Shown here piece by piece: positions 20,501-32,379 of a stretch of DNA of 64,000 nt. The position numbers and the translations under genes are program-made. Numbering within the stretch: the first letter of the stretch is position 1; the number at the start of each line of letters is the position of its first letter. The stretch lies in assembly GCF_029867415.1 (NCBI RefSeq), contig NC_081186.1:16872930-16936929 (forward strand). Reading direction: 5' to 3'. The notes under the pieces are model-generated. The model made no database searches. It saw only the letters and a program-made list of their open reading frames with translations, and was not told the origin of the DNA. This stretch comes from Vicia villosa (lineage: Eukaryota > Streptophyta > Magnoliopsida > Fabales > Fabaceae).

Positions 20501-20921
20501 TTGGACAAGAAAGAAAAAGAAAGAGAAAGAGAGCCAAGACTTATTGAAAAAATGCAACGAAATGAAGGAATAAATAGAGGGAAGAAGAAGAGGGACAATA
20601 AAAGAAATGATGAATGGCATTTAATGTAACATGACGTGAGGAGAGATAATAATGACAAAAGACGAGATTTGCACAGTTACCTAAGTAGACGTCCCCTCAA
20701 CTGCACGCACGCTTGTCCAGAAAAAAAATAAACACGTGTTTACCATCTGGATAGCCAGTTACAGCTGTTTTGCTTTTAAAGAGATTCTGAATCAACTTAG
20801 ACAATGAAACGTTAGTAATAACCGAATCACAATTTCTAATTGATTTCAATCAGAATTTCTTATAAAAAAAATATCCAATTTCATTTCAGAAGATACTCAT
20901 ACATAAGATCTTCTCATCTTC

Positions 20922-21554
20922 TCATTCTGGGCATAGATCCATACTGATATTCTTCAGAATGAACTTAAACCTATCTTCAGCAAGGGGTTTTGTAAAGATA
21001 TCAGCCCATTGATGGTCTGTATCCACAAAGTTTAAAGATATAACACCCTTCTGAACATAGTCCCTTATGAAATGATGTTTAATCTCAATATGTTTAGCTT
21101 TTGAATGTAAAATAGGATTCTTAGATAAACATATAGCAGAAGTATTATCACAGAAAATAGGAATGTTACTCTCATATATCTGATAATCTTCCAGCTGACT
21201 TCTCATCCAGAGCATTTGTGTGCTACAACCAGCAGCAGCAACATATTCTGCTTTTGTTGTTGAGAGGGCAATAGTAGCTTGTTTCTTGCTGTACCATGAG
21301 ATTAGATGACTTCCAAGAAATTGACAACTTCCAGAAGTGCTCTTTCTTTCTATTCTATCTCCAGCATAGTCAGCATCATAGAATCCTACTAAGTTGTAAT
21401 CTTTAGATTTTCTGTAAACTAAACCAACATTAGTAGTACCTTTCAGATACCTTAGAATTCTCTTAACCGCTGTTAAATGAGATTCTCTTGGATCTGATTG
21501 GAATCGAGCACACAAACAAACACTAAAGAGAATGTCAGGTCTAGAAGCAGTTAG
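20922..21554 (-). CDS. E2 pol, C-terminal part (RNase H)
   Basis: About 210 codons ending LCPE before the stop, with the copia RNase H blocks SRPDILFSVCLCARFQ, GFYDADYAGD, KQATIALSTTKAEYVAA and DNTSAICLSKNP. Joined to 40848-43297 after removing E3, the sequence reads straight through at SLLYLT/ASRPDI. Open; not functional alone. Confidence 0.92.
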   Translation of the reverse strand, partial: LTASRPDILFSVCLCARFQSDPRESHLTAVKRILRYLKGTTNVGLVYRKSKDYNLVGFYDADYAGDRIERKSTSGSCQFLGSHLISWYSKKQATIALSTTKAEYVAAAGCSTQMLWMRSQLEDYQIYESNIPIFCDNTSAICLSKNPILHSKAKHIEIKHHFIRDYVQKGVISLNFVDTDHQWADIFTKPLAEDRFKFILKNISMDLCPE

Positions 21555-23889
21555 TGTCATACCCCAAAATTTACCCGATATAATCTGTATCTTCTAATTT
21601 ATTAAGGGTGTTAAAAATTAAGAGCCATAGGGTTTAATATATCTATTATTAAACTCGACCTCTTATAAAATTTCTTTATAAATTGGTTGAAATAAAAATA
21701 GAGGTTGGAATAGCAAGTATTTTGGGATCTGAACAGTGGGCCCAATTGTTACAAAATTCTATGTTTTTTTGGAGAAATCATTTGTGTTTTACTAACATTT
21801 GTTTTTATTTTTTAAAATTCAATTATTAACATTATGATTATTATTAGGTAGAATTAGGATTAATTAGGTTTTTATTTTTAATTAAGTTTTATTAATTATA
21901 TTAAGATTGTTAGTACCAATTTAAAAAAAAAAAAACATTATTATTATTATTAGAGTTATATTTAGTTTTTTTATAATTATTGAGTTAGTTGGGCAATAAG
22001 CATATTAGGTATAGAAATAACCTAAATTGACCAATATAAATGGGATGCTTTCTAACACACCAGGGAGAGGCAAAATTCGGCAAAAAAATAAAAGAAGAAT
22101 GATACAGAAACCGTAAAAACCGTGTGGCCAAAGCAAAGTAGCAGAACAGAATATTGACCAATTCAAGCCAAACAAACGCTCCCAATCGATTCACAGGAGT
22201 TTTCTGGAGCCATTACCACCATTGCTTTCAGCCGAAGCGCTCGGATTGGCCTCCTTCACGCCATCGTTTTGCGTTTTTACCTTAATTCCATTGCCGTTGA
22301 TTCACGATGCATAAATTGATCTTGATTATATAATCGTGTTTAGATTGATGTTTATAATCTTTCTGCAAATTTAATTTGATTTTGGTGGTCATTTGAAAGA
22401 TCCACCATTGTTAGGGCCCCCAAGCTCTAAATTGGGATTTTCTAAATTAAATGTAATTGGCCCAAACCGTGGCCACCGATGGATTCAGAGAGCAAATTGA
22501 AGTTGGTCTATGTATCTGGAATTTATTTACTCATCATGTTTGTTAGATACAGATTTGTAGGTTATGGCACCACACTGCAATGTTTCAGAAAGAAAATACG
22601 AAGAAGAAGGGGCTGCACGCTTCTTTGTTTTTTTTTTAATTCCGTTTTATTCGTTTTTGTTTATATATTATGATATGGGATCATTATTTGACAACAAATG
22701 GAAAACGGCTCAGTGGTTGAAGCAAGCCGCCATACTCTCTTGCACGTACCGAGTTCGATACCGTCCTCCGACGTTTGTTTTTCTCAATTTATTTGCTCGC
22801 GGATTAGGTGTTGCACCCAGGCGCAAGACCACAATAAACCTTCAACGAGAGCCCTTGGATCTCAACGCAGCTTGATCCAACGTCTCTGGATGTAGCAACA
22901 CACCATGCACCTTCACAAGGGAGTATCTTATTTTATTTAATTATTTAGATTTAGTGGTGATTAACTATGTTTAATTTAATTAGTTCATTTTAATTAGGAA
23001 AATTAAATTAGGATTAGGTTTTAGGATTATAATATTTTTCCGATTATTTTGATTACTCGATTATTCGAGTTAATTAATTTAATTAACTTTAACTATTAAA
23101 ATCACAAAAACCCTGGGTAAATTTATCAATGCATTAGGGTTTGCCCAATCCCATTGCCCATTTGGCAAAAATATTAATTTAATTAATTCTTGATTAATTC
23201 TCTCCTCGACCCGCCTAAAGCTATTAGTCGCATTAGACGAGAGATGAAAGATCTAATATTAATTCAATAAATTCTAATATAATTCTCTCCTCGACCCGAC
23301 TAAAGCTATTAGTCGCATTAGACGAGAGATAAAAAATACATAAATTTAAAACACACTTAATTTGTTGCCCGCGACGATCAATCTATCGATCTGAGTAACC
23401 AGCAATGACTATTAATCTGTTAGCTATACTGATCAAATCTATTGATCACCGCATCTAACAGTGCCATATCAAATAAGGGTTGTACGCCCAAACACTTAAA
23501 ACACATCAAACCACAAACCACAGATTTTCATCTCTTCAATACTGCGAAACTACGAAGGTAATTCAAAATACCTTTTCAAAACTGCGAAACGGTAATTCAA
23601 AATACCGTCAACACATTCATATCAAATTCAAAGGCGTACAATCCTGTGCCCGAACTACGTTGACTCTGATTCTCCATAAGGAGATACGTAGGCACTTGGT
23701 AACAAGGCGAGTCTCCCCCCTAAAAATCTCAATTCAGTTTTAAATCTTAATTTTTCCCTTCCTCATTTCATTAGCTATAAACCTTATCTTTGCCATAAAC
23801 CCTTATCTTTGCAATGTTAGCCTTTAGGAAAGGGTTGAGGGTGCCTAATACCTTCCCTCAACCTGATTATAATAACTTACCCTGAATCT
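21555..23889 (+). repeat. E3 5' LTR, first part
   Basis: Matches 38400-40732 of the 3' LTR almost base for base, except that a 33-bp segment near 39766 (after AAGGGAG) is absent here. Ends at E4 (target copy GAATC 23885-23889); the last 81 bp of the LTR lie at 31633-31713. Contains AT-rich stretches, paired CTCTCCTCGACCCG / TTAGACGAGAGAT motifs at 23203-23330 and a tRNA-like module near 22707. Confidence 0.93.
22707..22762 (+). other. tRNA-like A-box/B-box module in E3 5' LTR
   Basis: GGCTCAGTGG at 22707-22716, continuing TTGAAGC, fits the RNA polymerase III A box of tRNAs; AGTTCGATACC at 22752-22762 fits the B box with one mismatch. The spacing is tRNA-like. No full acceptor stem is seen, so this is not a functional tRNA gene. 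It may be a tRNA relic, a SINE-like head or an internal promoter. Confidence 0.5.
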
Positions 23890-26091
23890 GTAACACCCAA
23901 TATTTTCATTATTTGATTTAAATTGGAATTAAATTATTTATTTGAAATTATTTGGCATTTGATTGGATTTAATTGAAGAATTGTGGAAAAAGAGGTTATT
24001 GGGCTTAATGTGGTGTTAGTAAAGAGGGGGTGCTATGTTAGTAGGCCTTTTACTAAATTAAAATCTATTTTTCATAAAATAAGGAATTGAGGAAAAAAAG
24101 GAAAAATAGATGTGGAAGAGAAGCAGAAGAGTAGAAGTGCTGATACGTGAAAGAGGAACAGAAGAGGAAGAGGGCTAATCAAGATCCTTGGCTAAGGTAA
24201 GGGGGGACTCTTCCGGTTAATATCTTTTATCGTATTATAGATAATAGGACTGATTTAGATGCATTGTTTGTGTCAATTGGTTGTATGATGGATTGGGGTT
24301 TTGGGATGATTTTGAGGGGAATTGTATGATGTGATGAATCGTATGATTATGTGACTGTTATGATGATTGAATGATCCTTTTGTGTGTTATAATTGTGTTA
24401 TAACATGTATGTGGCTGATATGGTGGTATTTGAGGTTCATGATATAACTTGATTTGGGTTTTGGGGATTTTGGGAAGAATCCCGTAATGCTGTCAATCGA
24501 TGTGAGATCTCTGGGTTTTGCCAGTTCGCGTCGCGAAGGTGGGTGCGCGCCGCGAAGGCGTAACTTTTCTCGTTCCGCGCCGCGAACCTGTGTTTGCGCC
24601 GCGAAGGCGTGTTTTCTATTCGTTACGCGCCGCGAACTGTGTGTGGCGCCGCGTGCTGTAGCGATAATTATTTTCTTTGAAAAATTTAAAAATGTGTAAC
24701 TTTCAAACCGTAAGTCCGTTTTAGATGCCGTTTTGGACGTTGTTCCTTAAATTGAATGTTCTACCATATAAAATAAATATAACAACAATAACTTGATTTT
24801 ATTTTGAAAAGTATCGTTTTTCCATATGTGGTTTATTCTTGTTTTGCATAGTTGATGAGGTGCAAGGGTTTGTTGTTTGCATAATTGAATAAGTGCAATG
24901 ATGGGTGTTGTTATAATGTGATTGCTTCTGCTTGTTATGAAAAATGGGTGTTGTTCATGGTAAATATGGTTATCATGTGTTTTGATGAATGATGATGTAA
25001 ATGCTCTATTATTGTTGGGTTTATTTGTTGTACTTGGTACACGGTTGTGAGGGGTGCTATTGTTGTTGCACTGTGTGGTGAATGTTTTATCTGTTATGAT
25101 GTCGTGGTTGTAACTGGTAATTGATATACATATATTGTTGATGTAAAATATGCATTTATTTATGGTTGAGAAATAGCATAACTGTGTGTGGCTATTGAAT
25201 ATCGTGGTGGTTGATGATTATGACATTTGGTTGTTTAATGTTGATGGTGAGCATGTTATGGTTGATACATGCATTTCATAATCATGTTGTGGGCTGTATC
25301 CCTTATGGTGGTGGGACAGCGGTAGCTAATTCCCATTGTGTGGAATTGGTGAGAGAAGTAGCCGAATCTTTATGGTGGTGGATCGGTGAGATGGGTTATC
25401 CCATGTTTGGTACCACATGCATATAGTTGCATTTGCATTAGGTTACTTGTGTTATTATAACATGAATGGAAGATTGTCCAATGTTATAATATGTGATGAT
25501 TGTGTAATGGTTATGATTTGATTGGATGAATTATGGTGTTGCCTCTTGGTAATGTATTCTATTTGTTGTTGTGTGTTGATGAGTACTTCATGACAATCTG
25601 AATATAATGAAATTGGATGAATAATGTAACTATGATGTGTTATTGTTTATGATTCGATAACATTTGTTAATTGTGAATGAGACTCACCCTTACTTTGATG
25701 ATTTCAGATTGGCGAGTAGCGGCTTTTGGCTCGGTGAGGATTAGCTCATGAGTCAGTTCGTTTAGTATAGCGTCGGTGTCATGCTCTGATATTGTAACAC
25801 TGGGGGAACGCTAGTTTAGAGTTTATGATAATACTCTATCGTGTTGTTATTGTATTAATTCTGCGGAATACTGCATAGATGATGTTATGCTTACCCGAAT
25901 GATGAATTGTCCGCTGTGTTAACATGAGATGTTTATGTATTATGATTTTGTTAAATGGATGATTTTCCCCTAAGTGAAGCATGACAATTGATTTATGATA
26001 ATTTGTTTTAAATTGAATTGTGGCACCCTTGTTTTCATGTTTTACTCTGAATTATTTTATTAATTTCCGCGGGGTTTAGAAGGGTGTTACA
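23890..26091 (+). repeat. E4 5' LTR (2.2 kb)
   Basis: TGTAACACCC to GGGTGTTACA. Contains a G+C-rich block (24525-24660) and short open frames that are identical in both LTRs and not credible genes. Followed by the primer-binding site. Confidence 0.95.
24525..24660 (+). repeat. GC-rich GCGCCGCGAA repeats in the E4 LTR
   Basis: Within an AT-rich LTR, about 135 bp contain seven variants of a 10-bp motif near GCGCCGCGAA (for example CGCGTCGCGAAGG, CGCGCCGCGAAGG, GCGCCGCGAACCTG, GCGCCGCGTGC) at spacings of about 15-25 bp. Repeated in the 3' LTR at 30061-30196. CpG-dense, so a candidate regulatory or methylation-sensitive block. Confidence 0.8.
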
Positions 26092-26095
26092 ATAG

Positions 26096-26107
26096 TGGTA
26101 TCAGAGC
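26096..26107 (+). other. E4 primer-binding site
   Basis: TGGTATCAGAGC, a perfect 12-base complement of the initiator tRNA-Met 3' end, five bases after the LTR end. Confidence 0.92.
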
Positions 26108-27727
26108 AGGTCGGTCCGTCCGGCCAATTGTTGAGTCAGTTGAGTTGCGCGACAGTTGTATATTGTCGGCATATTATTCCTTGGTACGCGACATGTGAGT
26201 GAATCACTGTCGGTACTTGGTTGTTTGTTGCAGGTGTTGGATTGAAAAAAGTGGGGGAGAAGCTTCGCTTCTCGGTTATGTTTCAGTTGCAAGAAGATTG
26301 ATTCAGTAGGCTGTTGTTGGCAACAGTGTGAGCGTTGTCGGAGTTTGTTGTTTCCCGAGTTGAAGGTGACTTGGAATTAAGACTTCACTGGTAATTGAGT
26401 TGGGACATCTTGAAGGAAGATGATTAGAGGTAATTGACAGTTATTGTAAGAGAAGGAAATTGGAAAGTTGCGATGTGTCAGCTCTGCTGGTGTGCTGCGA
26501 AGTTGTCAGTTGTGTAGCCTTGCGTCTCAGAAGAGGTTCAGCTGCAAGTTTGCGAAGAGGATTGATGTCGTAATGTTTCAGAAATCGCACTTCGGCGATA
26601 GGATGTGTTGCTCAAGTCATAAGAATGTTTGGAAGTGAAGAGATACGATAAGGGGCTGTTTGGAATGTGATAGAGTTGAAGATAATGAGTTTTGGAGAGA
26701 GATTTTCGTAAGCAAAACGCAGGAAAATTGCTGAATAGCTGCGGAACTTCGAAAATTCATAACTGGAGTTCTGGACATCCGAATTGAGTTCCGTTTGAAG
26801 CGTCGGAAAGCTAACGAGATGAACTTTGTTATAAAAATGGTTGCAGCAGCTGTAACATAATTAATTGTGACAGGATGACGTTGGAAGGAGGCGAAGTTAC
26901 GGTTACTCTTGTTCTTATAACTAGACTTGTTTATTGGTACTGCACGGGATGTCAGTGTCAGTGTTGAATGGATCGAAGGAATACTTGGAAGGTTTTTTTG
27001 AGAAGTAATTTTAAGAATTGAATTTACCAATTGAGGAGTTTTGGATATATCGTATAGAGTGTCGCTGCATGATGTCAGTGTTGCATTTTCGGACAATGAT
27101 TGGAAAATTCATATCTTGGGTTCCGAGTGTCGGATTAATGTGCCGTTTGAACCTACGAGGAGGAGGGATTGTGTTCTAATTTATGGAAGAGTTATAAATA
27201 CGGTAGAGTGACCCTATGAGGAGAGGTTCTGAAGTCGGTTATAGAAGCGTGAAACTTGTGAATAAGAATGCCTACTACCGCGATTGTTTGAAACGACGTG
27301 GAGTAGAACATGTTGTTGATGAATAAGTCGATGAGATGTTCGGTCACAAAGATGATTTGAGTACCGATGGATTTTAGTGAGAAGTGAATTAGTAGTAAAG
27401 GTGGAATAAACTTTAGAACGGTTGAAGTCGTATTTGTGATGCCAAAGTGACGACAAGTATAAAAGAAGAATTGCAGAGAATTTCTAACACCTATTGATAT
27501 GAGGAAGACTTTGTTGAGATTCCGAGTGGGATGATAATTGGACGTGAAGGATGTAATAGAATTTGGATTAAAACCACGAGTTATGAATGTTGTGCTATTG
27601 TGTTGCGTAGGAAGTCTTTAAATATGTCGGTGCTAAGGATGAATGAGTGGATTTAATTGGACAATTTAGAGACTTGAGTTGGTATGTGAAGGTGATCCTA
27701 ATAGTGTTAGATTGAGTATGCTAGAAG

Positions 27728-27885
27728 ATGACTAGTGGTATTCTTAACGAGATTAGAGAAGGTCAGAAAGATGATGTTGAGTTGATCGATAGGTTGACTT
27801 TGAATTACCAAGGTAAAGGCGGTGAATTCAGAATCGACGGGAATAATATAATGAGGTTGAGTGATTGGATTTGTGTAACTGATGT
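27728..27885 (+). pseudogene. gypsy pol remnant (RNase H to integrase spacer)
   Basis: Reads SGILNEIREGQKDDVELI, then RLTLNYQGKGGEFRID, then NNIMRLSDWICVTD. This resembles the segment of Ty3-gypsy polyproteins between RNase H and the integrase zinc finger (L..I.EGQ..D.EL; the usual R.CVPD is W.CVTD here). The expected HHCC motif does not follow in frame. Confidence 0.65.
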
Positions 27886-29410
27886 TTTGAGCTTCGGAAG
27901 AATATTCTAGAAGAAAGGAGACCGTAGTGGATTATTGAACTATGACGATGTTAATGAGTTTGGGTGCAAACTCGGAAATGGACACTATTATGTAGTAACG
28001 ACGGTTTATGCTTAAATATGATTTTCAACTAATATTGACAAATTTAGGACTTGATCACCCTAAATCTCTTGTTGGTAGTAGATGAAATCATATAAATGAG
28101 ATGAACTTGTTTTGTTACCTTAATGGTATAAGATGTGATGAATACTAAGCCGTGAAGAATAATCATTCACTATGTTGTGTGGACTTATGAAGAGGTGAAT
28201 ATGGAAGAGTGCAACATGATGGGCAAATGACTTAAAACGGGTAATCAGAGTCGCGCAGCGAAAGTGCGATGTGGAGTAGTGTTATGAGTACTACTTGGGG
28301 GAAGTGAGGAATTAATATGTCAGGAGCTTACCTGGGGAATATGTGTCGATCTATATGTTGGAGTTAGAACCCAGTGGATGTAAGGATGTCGGGTCGAAGA
28401 ATTATAAATCTTTTGAATAATTGCCGAGATGATGAATATGTTATTATGGTTGTACGTAGTTAACGAGTATGTATTCGGCGGAATTAAAACGAAGAGTTGA
28501 TGTTATATGATGCTGTAATAATTTTGTGCTATTAATAAGGTGATATTGTATATTCCAGATATAATGAGGAATTATACTCCATGAAGGACGAAGTTGATTT
28601 AATTATTAGAAAGGAGCGAGACTCAGTTTAAGCTATTTTGTAAGCGATGGTATATTAAGGTTGATGAATGTGATTATAACTACTTGGGTGTACTCGTTCC
28701 GATGGTTGGAATGTTTAATAGATGTAGTAACTCAGGAATTTGTTTTTGAGTGCGAGTAAGTATTGATAAGTGGTAGATTAGCACCATGAATGGTGAAGAA
28801 TGATTCTTGAACGAATGAGTAAAGAGAGTTGGAATCGGGTAAAACTCGGAAATCTAATTGGTGTAGATGATTGTAATGAGTAATCGGAGTAGCGTAGCAG
28901 AAGTAGAATGTAAAGTGTTGGATGATTGATGGAGTGACTTAAGAGGAGCCAGATAATTGGAATTCAATGATATAGGAATACGAGTATTGAGTTTCTTGAA
29001 GGAAGCGGTTGGTGAAAAGTGTAAGTATTACCTTATCGCTCAGATGGAAGAGTGTGTCTAAGGTTGGTATGTTTGGTAGATGGAATGCATTACTGTATTG
29101 TTGATCAAGTGTTATCATACTATAAATTGTGTAATTGTATTACTCGTTTGTTGAGCGTATTGTATAGGTTGTACCTCAATGTTTTATTGTTGTTAACCTT
29201 TTGGAGGTATAACGAGTAGTACACCTTTAGGTGGTCAAATGCGACGTAAGAGCTACGATTGAATGGGTGAGATGTGTTTCCTGTTGGTTATGTCAGATGG
29301 ATTTTTGAGGATTGACTGATGGAAATGTTATAAGGGAACTGGAGAGTCGGAGGAAGGGCTCTATCCGGGACTTTTCACTTGAAGTATGTTTTCGAGGACG
29401 AAAACTCTTT

Positions 29411-29424
29411 TAGTAGGGGAGAGT
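29411..29424 (+). other. E4 polypurine tract
   Basis: TAGTAGGGGAGAGT directly before the 3' LTR; expected plus-strand primer. Confidence 0.8.
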
Positions 29425-31627
29425 TGTAACACCCCATATTTTCATTATTTGATTTAAATTGGAATTAAATTATTTATTTGAAATTATTTGGCATTTGATT
29501 GGATTTAATTGAAGAATTGTGGAAAAAGAGGTTATTGGGCTTAATGTGGTGTTAGTAAAGAGGGGGTGCTATGTTAGTAGGCCTTTTACTAAATTAAAAT
29601 CTATTTTTCATAAAATAAGGAATTGAGGAAAAAAAGGAAAAATAGATGTGGAAGAGAAGCAGAAGAGTAGAAGTGCTGATACGTGAAAGAGGAACAGAAG
29701 AGGAAGAGGGCTAATCAAGATCCTTGGCTAAGGTAAGGGGGGACTCTTCCGGTTAATATCTTTTATCGTATTATAGATAATAGGACTGATTTAGATGCAT
29801 TGTTTGTGTCAATTGGTTGTATGATGGATTGGGGTTTTGGGATGATTTTGAGGGGAATTGTATGATGTGATGAATCGTATGATTATGTGACTGTTATGAT
29901 GATTGAATGATCCTTTTGTGTGTTATAATTGTGTTATAACATGTATGTGGCTGATATGGTGGTATTTGAGGTTCATGATATAACTTGATTTGGGTTTTGG
30001 GGATTTTGGGAAGAATCCCGTAATGCTGTCAATCGATGTGAGATCTCTGGGTTTTGCCAGTTCGCGTCGCGAAGGTGGGTGCGCGCCGCGAAGGCGTAAC
30101 TTTTCTCGTTCCGCGCCGCGAACCTGTGTTTGCGCCGCGAAGGCGTGTTTTCTATTCGTTACGCGCCGCGAACTGTGTGTGGCGCCGCGTGCTGTAGCGA
30201 TAATTATTTTCTTTGAAAAATTTAAAAATGTGTAACTTTCAAACCGTAAGTCCGTTTTAGATGCCGTTTTGGACGTTGTTCCTTAAATTGAATGTTCTAC
30301 CATATAAAATAAATATAACAACAATAACTTGATTTTATTTTGAAAAGTATCGTTTTTCCAAATGTGGTTTATTCTTGTTTTGCATAGTTGATGAGGTGCA
30401 AGGGTTTGTTGTTTGCATAATTGAATAAGTGCAATGATGGGTGTTGTTATAATGTGATTGCTTCTGCTTGTTATGAAAAATGGGTGTTGTTCATGGTAAA
30501 TATGGTTATCATGTGTTTTGATGAATGATGATGTAAATGCTCTGTTATTGTTGGGTTTATTTGTTGTACTTGGTACACGGTTGTGAGGGGTGCTATTGTT
30601 GTTGCACTGTGTGGTGAATGTTTTATCTGTTATGATGTCGTGGTTGTAACTGGTAATTGATATACATATATTGTTGATGTAAAATATGCATTTATTTATG
30701 GTTGAGAAATAGCATAACTGTGTGTGGCTATTGAATATCGTGGTGGTTGATGATTATGACATTTGGTTGTTTAATGTTGATGGTGAGCATGTTATGGTTG
30801 ATACATGCATTTCATAATCATGTTGTGGGCTGTATCCCTTATGGTGGTGGGACAGCGGTAGCTAATTCCCATTGTGTGGAATTGGTGAGAGAAGTAGCCG
30901 AATCTTTATGGTGGTGGATCGGTGAGATGGGTTATCCCATGTTTGGTACCACATGCATATAGTTGCATTTGCATTAGGTTACTTGTGTTATTATAACATG
31001 AATGGAAGATTGTCCAATGTTATAATATGTGATGATTGTGTAATGGTTATGATTTGATTGGATGAATTATGGTGTTGCCTCTTGGTAATGTATTCTATTT
31101 GTTGTTGTGTGTTGATGAGTACTTCATGACAATCTGAATATAATGAAATTGGATGAATAATGTAACTATGATGTGTTATTGTTTATGATTCGATAACATT
31201 TGTTAATTGTGAATGAGACTCACCCTTACTTTGATGATTTCAGATTGGCGAGTAGCGGCTTTTGGCTCGGTGAGGATTAGCTCATGAGTCAGTTCGTTTA
31301 GTATAGCGTCGGTGTCATGCTCTGATATTGTAACACTGGGGGAACGCTAGTTTAGAGTTTATGATAATACTCTATCGTGTTGTTATTGTATTAATTCTGC
31401 GGAATACTGCATAGATGATGTTATGCTTACCCGAATGATGAATTGTCCGCTGTGTTAACATGAGATGTTTATGTATTATGATTTTGTTAAATGGATGATT
31501 TTCCCCTAAGTGAAGCATGACAATTGATTTATGATAATTTGTTTTAAATTGAATTGTGGCACCCTTGTTTTCATGTTTTACTCTGAATTATTTTATTAAT
31601 TTCCGCGGGGTTTAGAAGGGTGTTACA
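29425..31627 (+). repeat. E4 3' LTR (2.2 kb)
   Basis: Near-identical copy of 23890-26091; visible differences include CACCCC for CACCCA at the start, TCCAAATG for TCCATATG near 30360, and CTCTGTTA for CTCTATTA near 30541. Confidence 0.95.
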
Positions 31628-31632
31628 GAATC

Positions 31633-31713
31633 TCTAAACTGCGTAGGGTTTCCTATTCGCCCTTCAGAATAGGTGGCGACTCTAATCTTTAATTTTTAGG
31701 GCAGGTTGCTACA
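31633..31713 (+). repeat. E3 5' LTR, last 81 bp
   Basis: Continues the E3 LTR after E4 and its second target copy: TCTAAACTGCGTAGGG to GGTTGCTACA, matching 40767-40847. Confidence 0.92.
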
Positions 31714-31733
31714 GCTGGCGACTCTGCTGGGGA
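31714..31733 (+). other. E3 primer-binding site (tRNA-Arg type)
   Basis: TGGCGACTCTGCTGGGGA follows the LTR after two bases, the Ogre-lineage arrangement. A similar GGTGGCGACTCTAATC lies inside the LTR end itself (31676). Confidence 0.8.
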
Positions 31734-32379
31734 TTAGTGATAACAAAACTGTAAATTATTATGCTCCTTTAGGTTTTGGCAGGGTATAGGTTTTGGCGAA
31801 TCATTTAGGGTTTTGGCGAAATTTTTAGGGTTTGGTTTAGGATTTAGGTTTTCCTTTTTTATTAAATATTTAAATTTTTATTTATTTATTTATTCATCTG
31901 CAATTTATTCATTCATTTACGGTCAATTTAATTAAATATTTTTATATTTGTTATTTTATTGTATTCTGTTGGGATATTATATATTGCTGTTAAGCCTAAG
32001 CGTGGGAATTATAATAATGACCAGAGGGGAATTACATCGCCTACGAGTCTTATTATAATTCCACTCAGAGTGGGTTAGATATTCGGAAAGGTCTGATACG
32101 AGGCTCGACCTTGTTGAGGGCTGGACTGGGTATTTAGCTGATCTCTCTGGGAACCTACCCCTAAAACTCGAACCTCATGGACAAATGAGTTGTTCTAAAA
32201 TCCAAAGAGACAAAAAGTCTCGGCGGCTACGAACGATCCCATGAGACCTTCTAGAACATACCAATGGGAAGGGTAGGCACCCTAAGCCGTTACGTCGAAC
32301 CTATGAACCTATGGCTTATGTGCTTACGTGCTTATTATATATGCAATTTATATACTGCGAATGTCTTGCGTTTAAACTT

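Larger units (their letters stand above)
18805..20921 (-). other. E2 3' region without env-like gene
   Basis: Between pol and the 3' LTR lie about 2.1 kb with purine tracts near 18806, 18920, 18941, 18958 and 19880 (as CTCCCCC on the plus strand) and the 70-bp repeats at 19060-19390. Nothing resembles the roughly 800-residue env-like ORF of E0. Between 20090 and 20500 there is a short coding-like segment (see separate entry). Confidence 0.75.
26108..29424 (+). other. E4 interior, coding-poor
   Basis: About 3.3 kb without a frame over 160 codons. Only 27728-27885 is recognisable. The last bases (GAGGACGAAAACTC then the purine tract) resemble the usual chromovirus 3' end. Gag, protease, RT and chromodomain are not identifiable by eye. 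The near identity of the LTRs implies recent movement, hence trans-mobilisation. Confidence 0.75.
23890..31627 (+). mobile_element. Ty3-gypsy chromovirus-like element E4, non-autonomous
   Basis: Inserted in the 5' LTR of E3; duplication GAATC (23885-23889 and 31628-31632). LTRs 23890-26091 and 29425-31627 differ at only about three or four positions by eye, the youngest pair in the window. Termini are TGTAACACC and GGTGTTACA. Primer-binding site for initiator tRNA-Met; purine tract TAGTAGGGGAGAGT before the 3' LTR. The 3.3 kb interior holds only one recognisable pol scrap and no long ORF. Confidence 0.92.

Noticed and set aside
22707..22762. A true tRNA gene
   Set aside because: A and B boxes are present but no acceptor stem or anticodon arm could be drawn; kept only as a tRNA-like module.
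22564..22875. Open frames repeated at 39321-39719
   Set aside because: Within the E3 LTRs; the pairing is explained by LTR identity, not gene duplication.
25211..25426. 71-codon open frame, identical at 30747-30962
   Set aside because: It lies inside the E4 LTRs; both copies are LTR sequence and the translation looks non-coding.
26617..27096. 159-codon minus-strand frame in E4
   Set aside because: Opposite to the element's direction, Ser/Thr-rich low-complexity translation, no family similarity.
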